A stretch of DNA of 5,479 nucleotides from JANMZR01 sp031383555. GTDB lineage: Bacteria > Bacteroidota > Bacteroidia > Cytophagales > Spirosomataceae. Shown here in pieces: positions 1-5,138 of the stretch (the stretch's first letter is position 1; each line of letters begins with the position of its first letter). The stretch is taken from NCBI GenBank assembly GCA_031383555.1, contig JANMZR010000124.1:1-5479 (forward strand). Direction: 5' to 3'. Made by a program: the position numbers and the translations under genes. Below the pieces are notes generated by a model. The model did not search any database. It saw only the letters and a list, made by a program, of their open reading frames with translations, and was not told where the DNA came from.

Positions 1-2121
1 ACCCCGCTGGTATTTGTAGTCCATCACTGCCAATCGAGTGGTATCCAAATACTTGGCTATTTCAATTCGATAACTGGAGGTGCCCAAAATGCCTACATTA
101 AAAGTTTGCCTAATTGTAGCTTGAATGGTGGTAAACGACGAAGCATTTTTATTAGTACTCGGCCATGCTTTGTCAATGGCTATGCTAAAGGTAGGCCATT
201 TTGAGCCTAAAATCAATTTTTGATTAGGCTCACGTAAATACAATTGCCGTGGTGTATAACTAAAATTAATTCCCGTTCTGAAAATATGGCCAGCAGGAAA
301 AGGCTCTGGTCTATTATTTTCTCCAAAAACTCTATCTCCCAGGCTTCCAAATTTGAATTTTGTGAGGTCTTCTCTGTTTTCGAAATAAGCATTTGTTCGC
401 AAGTAAAAACCATTGAAAAGCTCGGTTCGATGTTGTAGTTCGTAAAATTTATTTTGATAAAAATTACTCCGTCGGGCAATGTCCTGAATGGTAGCATTGC
501 CATTGATAACATTGAAACCTGAGCCTGTTGAAAGCCTTATATTGCTTATTTTCAGTGGATTATAAAAATAATTAGCCCAAATAAATCCTTTTAAATCATT
601 GTTTTTAAAGCCGTAAGTTGCATTTGTGCCAATTGAAATTTCCTTTCTATTTTCAAAGCGTTTGGTGAAATTGAAGCCATAACGCACCCGCCACCCGCCA
701 ATTGCCAGAGGATCAATCAAACCTAAAATCGGGTCAAAAAGCCATTCAATTTTTTTGTTGCGGTTGATATGGCCGATGCCGATATAGACTAATTTTGGAA
801 TGGTTAGTTTATTGAAAACCTGATCTATGGAATCTAAAAAGGCTTTTGAAGTATGCAAAATATCTTTTTGTTCCTTTTCTTTTATTGCCATGATTTCATT
901 TTTTTCTAAAGGTTTTGGGCGAATGGATTCCCAAAAAGTAGAGTCTTTTTTATAAGCTGCTTCGGTAGTGAGGCCAACTTCGGGACCAAAAAAGCGCTTG
1001 GCATAAGTACTGTCAAAAGTGAAATTCTTTTGGATTACAATGGTTTTTCCTGTCTTTTTATCTGATTTTATTTTCCAATTATAGGTGGTTTGCGTGGGTA
1101 TCCAGCGGTTTTGGACATTGGTGTAAATTTGCTCGAAACCAAACTCGTCGTAACGCAACAATGCTCGTTTGGTGAGTTTTAAGTTTGCTTTTCTGATCAC
1201 CCATTTTTCGTCAACAACCTCAATTTCACCTTCATAGAGTGCATTACCAAGCTCTCTGGGAATTACTTTAATCAAATAAATCTTTTCCTTTTCATCGTAA
1301 GTATATTTTATCAACTGAAATTTATAGCTTAAAAATGCCAAATCTGAAACGGGCGAGGTAATTTCATTTTCACCTATTTTGCTTATTTTTTGATGATTAC
1401 GGTACAAATTAAACTCGCCATCAGTGATTGATTTGAAAAATAGCGTTTTTTGATCACCAATTTTTTTTACGGCAGTTTTTTCTTCCTTTTGACGACCATC
1501 GGCATTTTCAAAGCGAGTTAATTGGCACTCAAATAGGTTTAGTTTTGGTAAAGTATCGGGCTTGGCTTTAGAAGCCTCCCGACGCCCCTCCCCATCGGAG
1601 AGTGAGTTTTTTTCCGGATCATCAACATCCTTAACTTTTGCAGGTTTTTTCTCAATATCTTCTATAGCTTTTATATACACTTCGGCTTTGTAATTTTGAT
1701 ATTGCCGTAGCATTGCTTCTTTTGTTGCTATTACGTTTTTGATTACTTCATAACTAAAATCTCGTTTTTTATTGCGAATAATTACCTCATCCAACTGCTT
1801 TTGGTCAATTTTCAGATAAATATTTTTCACTAAATCCTTATCTGAAACCAATTCAAATACTTGGGTTTGGTAGCCAATAAAAGATACAGACATACGATTG
1901 AGACCTTCCAAAAGGCGCAGTTCATATTTGCCCTCGACATCAACAGTGGTACCAATTTCCAAATTAACAACTCTGATATTGGCCCCAATTAATGGCTCAT
2001 TGTTTTCAGAAAATACAAAGCCTTTTAGGGAATAGAAGTTTTGAGAATTGGAGGTATAGCTTGAAAGTAAAAAAAATGTCGCACAGAGGCACAGAAAAAA
2101 ATGGAGGTAATGGTTTTTCAA
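1..2121 (-). CDS. DUF5686 family outer-membrane protein with carboxypeptidase-like regulatory domain (3' end outside window)
   Basis: One uninterrupted frame of 707 codons runs off the left edge, so the C-terminus is missing; the family is usually somewhat over 800 residues. Residues 1-27 form a signal peptide (MKNHYLHFF, then a hydrophobic stretch and NSQ). Residues about 31-105 are a CarboxypepD_reg-like beta-sandwich, with LIGANI, a DVEGKYEL turn and VSFIGYQT. The linker DEVIIRNKKRD (111-121) leads into the DUF5686 body, with alternating aromatic strands such as IGGWRVRYGFNF and GFIWANYFYNP that suggest an outer-membrane beta barrel. The start must be TTG or later, because an in-frame TAA lies five codons upstream and the first in-frame ATG falls inside the regulatory domain. 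A low-complexity linker (about 155-195) carries a GC-rich insert. The role of the family is unknown; outer-membrane location is inferred. No promoter could be assigned firmly. Confidence 0.93.
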   Translation of the reverse strand, partial: MKNHYLHFFLCLCATFFLLSSYTSNSQNFYSLKGFVFSENNEPLIGANIRVVNLEIGTTVDVEGKYELRLLEGLNRMSVSFIGYQTQVFELVSDKDLVKNIYLKIDQKQLDEVIIRNKKRDFSYEVIKNVIATKEAMLRQYQNYKAEVYIKAIEDIEKKPAKVKDVDDPEKNSLSDGEGRREASKAKPDTLPKLNLFECQLTRFENADGRQKEEKTAVKKIGDQKTLFFKSITDGEFNLYRNHQKISKIGENEITSPVSDLAFLSYKFQLIKYTYDEKEKIYLIKVIPRELGNALYEGEIEVVDEKWVIRKANLKLTKRALLRYDEFGFEQIYTNVQNRWIPTQTTYNWKIKSDKKTGKTIVIQKNFTFDSTYAKRFFGPEVGLTTEAAYKKDSTFWESIRPKPLEKNEIMAIKEKEQKDILHTSKAFLDSIDQVFNKLTIPKLVYIGIGHINRNKKIEWLFDPILGLIDPLAIGGWRVRYGFNFTKRFENRKEISIGTNATYGFKNNDLKGFIWANYFYNPLKISNIRLSTGSGFNVINGNATIQDIARRSNFYQNKFYELQHRTELFNGFYLRTNAYFENREDLTKFKFGSLGDRVFGENNRPEPFPAGHIFRTGINFSYTPRQLYLREPNQKLILGSKWPTFSIAIDKAWPSTNKNASSFTTIQATIRQTFNVGILGTSSYRIEIAKYLDTTRLAVMDYKYQRG
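1571..1606. repeat. GC-rich imperfect-hairpin insert inside the DUF5686 reading frame
   Basis: These 36 bases contain 25 G or C (69%) inside an otherwise strongly AT-rich gene. The core CTCCCCATCGGAGAG forms an imperfect hairpin (CTCCCC / GGAGAG, one mismatch, loop ATC). On the coding strand it is read in frame as SLSDGEGRREAS at residues 173-184, in the variable linker between the regulatory domain and the DUF5686 body. Composition and hairpin resemble short interspersed GC-rich repeats of Bacteroidota genomes that contain CTCTCC...GGAGAG. That identity is from memory, and only one copy is present here. Confidence 0.5.
2078..2095. repeat. CACAGAGGCACAGA-type repeat motif overlapping the DUF5686 signal-peptide codons
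   Basis: The plus strand reads GTCGCACAGAGGCACAGA, flanked on both sides by A-runs. This closely resembles the CACAGAG-GCACAGAG dispersed repeat found in intergenic DNA of many bacterial genomes. Here it encodes part of the signal peptide (LCLCAT). There is a single copy in the window, so repeat status rests on recognition of the motif alone. Confidence 0.35.
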
Positions 2122-2127
2122 AATATT

Positions 2128-2133
2128 CCCTTT
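2128..2133 (-). promoter_or_regulatory. Ribosome-binding site supporting the TTG start of the DUF5686 gene
   Basis: On the minus strand the sequence AAAGGG sits six bases before the TTG at 2121. It lies next to the in-frame TAA that excludes longer versions of the protein. Bacteroidota often lack a recognisable purine-rich site, so its presence at correct spacing helps fix this uncommon start codon. Confidence 0.5.
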
Positions 2134-2238
2134 TTATTTTACAAAGTAAGCGGATTTTGATTCAATAAAATATTTTTAAATTTAGCTTTTAACATGATTT
2201 AAGAAATTAGGAGCTGCTTAAATTTTAACAAATGCATG

Positions 2239-2263
2239 AAAAAGGCCTGAAATATTCAGGCCT
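2239..2263 (-). terminator. Rho-independent terminator of the lipoprotein gene
   Basis: AGGCCTGAA and TTCAGGCCT form a perfect 9-bp stem around the loop ATA (2243-2263). Read on the minus strand the stem is followed directly by five T (2239-2243, the first pairing in the stem). It lies about 36 bases past the lipoprotein stop codon. On the plus strand no T-run follows, so it acts in one direction. It should separate the lipoprotein transcript from the DUF5686 gene, which therefore needs its own promoter somewhere in 2122-2238. Confidence 0.85.
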
Positions 2264-2299
2264 AGTTTACAGATTTATTAAAAAAAATAGCTATTTTTA

Positions 2300-3067
2300 T
2301 TATAATACGATCACATTCCAAGTTACACCAGAATAAAATTTTTGATTAGTAGAAAGGCCAGAAAACCGAATGGTATGTGGGCCAGGTGTAAGCTTTACCA
2401 TCACAGCAAAATCCATTGCTACGGCAGTAGCTATTTTACCAGTATAATCGCAAGCTGGGTTTTGAAACGAATTGTGGATTGACATTTGGAATGGATCTGT
2501 AACTACTAAATTTTTGGTGAGATCTGGTATTATATCCATGCCGTCAACTTGAGCTATTAGGCCAGATGCCTTTTGCTGATTAATATATGGCTTAATTATC
2601 GCATTAGTTCTGGCGCTAAGCGGGTGGCCATCAGGTACTTTTGAATGATCACATTCGTCGACACCAGCACTATATGTCCATGCCGTACCACCAAAAACAG
2701 GTATATAAATATAAGAGCCAGTGGGGATGGTTGCCGACCGTACTGACTCACCACCAAAATTACTTGATAGTATCATAATACCAGGAATAGGTTGTTTGCT
2801 TGCCTCAAATGCAGCTCCAGAGATATCATTCAAAGGACTGTCGTCAAAAGGAACGCTTAAAATCCAAGGGCTATAGGCCACTTCAATTTGTTTGTAAGTA
2901 AGGCCAAGTGCCGTTCCATTGATCGGCACAATTTCGGTGACAGCTAATGAAGTAGCTGAATTTCGTGCATTTTTAGTCTTTGATTTTGGCTGTGCCAGTT
3001 CAGATTGTTGGCAGGAAATAGCCAAAATCATTGAAAGTAGAAATAGAAGAACTGTTGTTTTTTTCAT
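2300..3067 (-). CDS. Lipoprotein of an uncharacterised secreted family
   Basis: The protein has 255 residues and is intact. A lysine-rich start, a hydrophobic core and the lipobox LAISC (Cys19) show a lipoprotein signal peptide, followed by a polar tether (20-45). The rest matches a pattern I recall from uncharacterised secreted proteins of bacteria and archaea: W-x-LSVP-x-DDSPLND (68-81), then a hydrophobic strand, FGG and an R-x-x-x-IPTGSYIYIP segment (104-123), then VDG...IPDL (174-183), then a C-terminal AVMVKLTPGPHTIRFSG strand pair (221-237) ending in a beta-strand. No catalytic motif is visible. Cys139 and Cys206 could form a disulphide. It is likely anchored to a membrane as an all-beta domain; function unknown. 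A terminator follows it. The decayed NTF2-like fragment ends 41 bases upstream, and no clear promoter is seen. The ATG start is set by the signal peptide. Confidence 0.87.
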   Translation of the reverse strand: MKKTTVLLFLLSMILAISCQQSELAQPKSKTKNARNSATSLAVTEIVPINGTALGLTYKQIEVAYSPWILSVPFDDSPLNDISGAAFEASKQPIPGIMILSSNFGGESVRSATIPTGSYIYIPVFGGTAWTYSAGVDECDHSKVPDGHPLSARTNAIIKPYINQQKASGLIAQVDGMDIIPDLTKNLVVTDPFQMSIHNSFQNPACDYTGKIATAVAMDFAVMVKLTPGPHTIRFSGLSTNQKFYSGVTWNVIVL

Positions 3068-3108
3068 TTGTGAAATTTGTTTAAAGGTTGATAATTAATT
3101 ATTTAAAA

Positions 3109-3312
3109 TCATAATTCCAATTTAGTAGAATCATAATTTACTCTATTTTTCGAATCCCAAAAGGCGGAAACATTTACGATTTTCCAGCCATCTGCTTCTT
3201 TTTCCATGAGGCGAGTTTCTTGGCTGATTTTACCAGTTTTGCCATCTTTATCTGCATTTATTTGTTGCCAAATTAGGTAGGCCGTTTTCTCATTGAAAAA
3301 TTTGAACGTTTT
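3109..3312 (-). pseudogene. 5'-truncated NTF2-like (SnoaL/DUF4440-type) gene remnant
   Basis: The open frame of 67 residues starts right after an in-frame TGA (3313-3315) and has no usable start codon at its front; the only ATG is midway. It reads FKFFNEKTAYLIWQQ, then a charged turn DKDGKTGK, then ETRLMEKEADGWKIVNVSAFW. This strand-turn-strand order with a final W-K-I-V-N-V strand is the characteristic C-terminal half of NTF2-fold proteins of the SnoaL-like / DUF4440 type. The N-terminal helices and first strands are absent, and nothing resembling them lies upstream. It is probably what remains after a deletion. It could survive as a short peptide from the internal ATG, which is unlikely. 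The fold assignment comes from pattern recognition only. Confidence 0.62.
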
Positions 3313-3392
3313 TCATTATATAAAAGGGGATAAAAGTTTGCTAATCAATTTTTTACAATATAGCAATTGTATTTTACTTTTATGGATAAAAA
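3313..3392 (-). other. Non-coding junction between two gene remnants
   Basis: This AT-rich stretch has stops in all minus-strand frames and no recognisable protein pattern. It separates the last kinase-like codons from the first NTF2-like codons. The missing kinase C-terminus, any partner response regulator and the NTF2 gene front would have lain here, so the stretch probably contains a deletion scar. No flanking repeats or insertion-sequence ends were found. Confidence 0.4.
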
Positions 3393-3484
3393 TTATTTAA
3401 CGGTAAAAAAAATTAAAGTGCTATTGGTAATTTCGAAGTGAAAAATATTTAGTTTAGGTTCTTTATTAGGGAAAAAAAATGCTA

Positions 3485-3802
3485 CTATTGCTTCATTTTC
3501 CAATAACCATTCAAAGTCCAACTTTGCTTATTTATTCTTAACAATATTATTCTCAAAAAAAAAGTTAAATACCTTATTATCAAGTATATGACGTGAAAAA
3601 AATGCATTTTTACAATTAAAATATCTAGCGAATCATTTTCTGAATTTACTGCCCATACAGTATCTCTTATTTTGTTAATTGTTTCGTCCGAATCAGTTTC
3701 CATTTGGGTTAAAAGTGTTTGCAGTTCTGGCGCAAATTCCATTAATTTTTCCCGATTATTTTGAAGAAATTCCAATTGAATTAAGAGTAGAGCCCACTTC
3801 AT
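3485..3802 (-). pseudogene. HisKA_3 helix fragment of the broken kinase
   Basis: The genuine kinase part of this frame begins at about NNREKLMEF and runs through LLTQMETDSDETINKIRDTVWAVNSENDSLD to LIVKMHFF. This matches the second dimerisation helix of HisKA_3 kinases, including the conserved D-x-V-W-A-(V/I)-N followed by ENDSL. The apparent ATG at 3802 is not a real start: it falls inside the two histidine codons of the H-box, which are read in another frame. The last 35 or so residues, after MHFF, are readthrough in the wrong frame past the T-run at 3596-3602. The piece would not be made as a separate protein, as no start signal precedes it. Confidence 0.75.
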
Positions 3803-3822
3803 GATGCAGGTCGGTTGCTAGT

Positions 3823-4320
3823 TTATTCCTCATTTTCTGCACCTTCATTTTTTGACGAAAGTTGTACAAAAAAGAAAAAATAAATGCCTCCGCCAATTAA
3901 TAATAGTGCATAAAAACCCAACATTGGGTAAAACCACCAGACTTCAGTGATAGATTTTTGAACTTCAATTTTAAGATAATAATGTGCTATTTCTTTTGAT
4001 TTTTGGCGGGCAATCATAAATAATTCATAATTTCCTTGGGGTAAATTCATGTACCGTGCTATTGGATATTCACTTTCAGTCCAGTCTAATTCATAATTGG
4101 TTAGCTGGTACTTATAGATTACTGAATCGCCAAGAATTGCTTTAAACTCAACAAATACATCATTGTTTTTGGAGTATAATTCAATGGAATTTGGCGGTGG
4201 ATTTAATGCAATAGCTTTATGGTTGGCTGTTATTTTTACTAAATAGAGCTTTTGTTGGGCTATTGTAATATTATTAATTACTAAAAAAGAGCATGAAAAT
4301 ACAATAGTTAGGAATTTCAA
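3823..4320 (-). pseudogene. Sensor fragment of the broken kinase: signal peptide, Y_Y_Y domain, membrane helix
   Basis: This 165-codon open frame is the front of the kinase. A signal peptide (residues 1-21, ending TIAQQ) is followed directly by a Y_Y_Y domain (about 46-121). The domain shows the expected order: NDVFVEF strand, YKYQLTNYELDW, then ARYMNLPQGNYELFMIAR. A membrane helix follows at about 129-151 (WWFYPMLGFYALLL...GGIYFFFF). The last 13 residues are out-of-frame readthrough after the frameshift and match nothing. The beta-propeller repeats that commonly precede Y_Y_Y in Bacteroidota sensor proteins are absent, and there is no room for them. The fragment could still be made as a membrane-anchored sensor without a kinase. 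Its start lies 53 bases after the HEAT-like gene's stop, so co-transcription is likely. Confidence 0.75.
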
Positions 4321-4373
4321 TTTTATTTTATTTAGCGCTATTTGGCTTTAAATTAATGAATTATGCTAAAAAA

Positions 4374-4889
4374 TCAAATTTTTAACCTGGCTAATATTTT
4401 ACCGCCCCGACTTTTATATCCGGCCGAGCCAAATTCCATACCTGTTTCTAGGGAATAGATGAGCTCAGCTTTTAAATCAGGATGCTTTTTAACCATTCGC
4501 TCTAAAATTGTCATAGAAAATACTTTTATGGCAACTGCCTCTGATGGATTATTCAAAAAGCTGAAACATATTTCTGTGATTTCTCCCTCCATATGTGTAG
4601 GTATTGGGAATTCGGCCAGTATTCTTACCGTATTTCGTTTTATTGAATCATTTTTACCATCTTTTTTAAGCGTTAAAATCATTTCCTCTACAAAAGGCTT
4701 TATCAATTTTGGTTTCCATTCTGTAATAATAATGATCACCCAAGAGGCTCTTTGTGTAATTCTATAATCATTTCCCCAAAAAATTTCGAAAAGATTATCC
4801 AAATATTTAGGGTTTTCCATGATGTCCCAAGCTAATTGCTCCGAATTTTCATAGGTATGTTCTCTTAATAATTCAGCTATTAAATCCAT
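4374..4889 (-). CDS. HEAT/ARM-repeat-like helical protein, conserved hypothetical
   Basis: The protein has 171 residues, is intact, and has no signal peptide or membrane segment, so it is probably cytoplasmic. It reads as paired amphipathic helices: LFEIFWGNDYRITQRASWVI (33-52), KPFVEEMILTLKK (64-76), IKRNTVRILAEFPIP (83-97), EGEITEICFSFL (101-112) and VAIKVFSMTILERMVKK (119-135). It ends with a basic, serine/glycine-rich tail, SAGYKSRGGKIL. I recognise this order (YRITQRASWV, then KRNTVR, IKVFSM and a final SRG-K) from a conserved Bacteroidota family of about 170 residues with an ARM-type fold. A distant relation to the DNA alkylation repair ARM fold is possible but not shown. Such folds usually bind proteins or nucleic acid; no enzymatic residues are visible. 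It is the first gene of the minus-strand group, facing the divergent intergenic region. Confidence 0.85.
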   Translation of the reverse strand: MDLIAELLREHTYENSEQLAWDIMENPKYLDNLFEIFWGNDYRITQRASWVIIIITEWKPKLIKPFVEEMILTLKKDGKNDSIKRNTVRILAEFPIPTHMEGEITEICFSFLNNPSEAVAIKVFSMTILERMVKKHPDLKAELIYSLETGMEFGSAGYKSRGGKILARLKI

Positions 4890-4949
4890 ATTTTAAAAGA
4901 TTATGCAACCAATCTCTAAACCTTCGCATCTTGGAATTGACTCGTATTT

Positions 4950-4957
4950 CAAAAGTA
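4950..4957 (-). promoter_or_regulatory. Possible -7 element for the HEAT-like gene
   Basis: On the minus strand TACTTTTG fits the Bacteroidota TAnnTTTG -7 consensus and lies about 60 bases upstream of the ATG at 4889. No TTG occurs at the expected distance of about 17-23 bases further upstream, so this is a half-match only. Confidence 0.3.
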
Positions 4958-5017
4958 ATAAAACAAAAGAGGATAAATGGTAACCATTCAAACAAAAAAA
5001 TCAACCGCTTGAGTAGT

Positions 5018-5045
5018 TTGTATTGCATAGTACTAAGTAATACAA
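5018..5045. promoter_or_regulatory. 28-bp near-perfect palindrome, operator candidate
   Basis: The outer arms TTGTATT (5018-5024) and AATACAA (5039-5045) are exact inverted repeats, and the centre TAGTACTA (5028-5035) is itself palindromic. Over the whole 28 bases, 12 of 14 positions match. It covers the -33 element of the plus-strand promoter and stops directly before the -7 element, a typical place for a dimeric repressor site. With no loop, it suits a DNA site better than an RNA hairpin. Confidence 0.5.
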
Positions 5046-5053
5046 TAATTTTG
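5023..5053 (+). promoter_or_regulatory. Bacteroidota-type promoter of the TonB-receptor-like gene
   Basis: TTG (5023-5025) and TAATTTTG (5046-5053) match the -33 and TAnnTTTG -7 elements used by the Bacteroidota primary sigma factor, with a 20-base spacer. Transcription would begin near 5060, giving a leader of roughly 80 bases before the ATG at 5139. Confidence 0.6.
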
Positions 5054-5112
5054 AAACGAAAACCAAATTATAATAAGTTTTCATAAAAGTTAAGGAATAA
5101 TTTATAAAAGCG

Positions 5113-5128
5113 TTGCGACTAATCGCAA
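5113..5128 (+). promoter_or_regulatory. Small hairpin in the leader of the TonB-receptor-like gene
   Basis: TTGCGA and TCGCAA form a perfect 6-bp stem around the loop CTAA, ending ten bases before the start codon. No T-run follows, so it is not a terminator. It could affect ribosome access, or be a DNA site. The stem is short and may be chance. Confidence 0.3.
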
Positions 5129-5138
5129 AACCAAACAA

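Larger units (their letters stand above)
3393..4320 (-). pseudogene. Y_Y_Y-domain sensor histidine kinase, broken by multiple frameshifts
   Basis: Pieces in successive frames add up to one small membrane kinase: signal peptide, Y_Y_Y sensor domain, one membrane helix, HisKA_3 dimerisation/phosphotransfer helices and traces of an ATPase domain. First break: the A-run at 3868-3873 (T-run in the gene), where one base too many moves the frame to YNFRQKMKVQKMRNKL. Second break: the T-run at 3759-3762, moving to NNREKLMEF. Third break: the A-run at 3596-3602, where one base too few moves it to SRHILDNKVFNF. A TAA follows at 3528-3530. The repaired HisKA_3 spacing between GSTL and DTVWAVN is 39 residues, about the length I expect for the family. 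The phospho-acceptor His in DLHHEVGST is at 3804-3806. No G-boxes remain, so no active kinase can be made. A partner response regulator is absent from the window. Confidence 0.85.

Noticed and set aside
213..512. A 99-codon minus-strand open frame, and a plus-strand frame at 244-438
   Set aside because: Both lie inside the DUF5686 reading frame, whose translation is continuous and family-like there; these frames show no domain pattern and are shadows.
2142..2149. TTACTTTG on the minus strand as a -7 element for the DUF5686 gene
   Set aside because: It differs from TAnnTTTG at a key base and the nearest TTG upstream is only 13 bases away, so it is not listed as a promoter.
2283..2298. A 16-base perfect palindrome AAAAATAGCTATTTTT next to the lipoprotein stop codon
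   Set aside because: It is almost all A/T with no loop, expected by chance in such DNA, and a much stronger terminator lies just downstream.
3823..3840. An 8-base tandem duplication (ATGAGGAA) collapsed at the kinase break
   Set aside because: Joining NEE to MRN across frames always recreates a duplication, so the reasoning is circular. The other frame also reads well further upstream (YNFRQKMKVQKM), which puts the break at the homopolymer 3868-3873 instead.
3868..3873. Programmed frameshifting as a way to express the kinase
   Set aside because: At least two more frameshifts, a stop codon and a missing ATPase core follow, so recoding at one site could not yield a working kinase.
4459..4767. 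A 102-codon plus-strand open frame
   Set aside because: It is antisense to the HEAT-like gene, which has a convincing helical pattern in its own frame; no start signal or recognisable protein supports the antisense frame.
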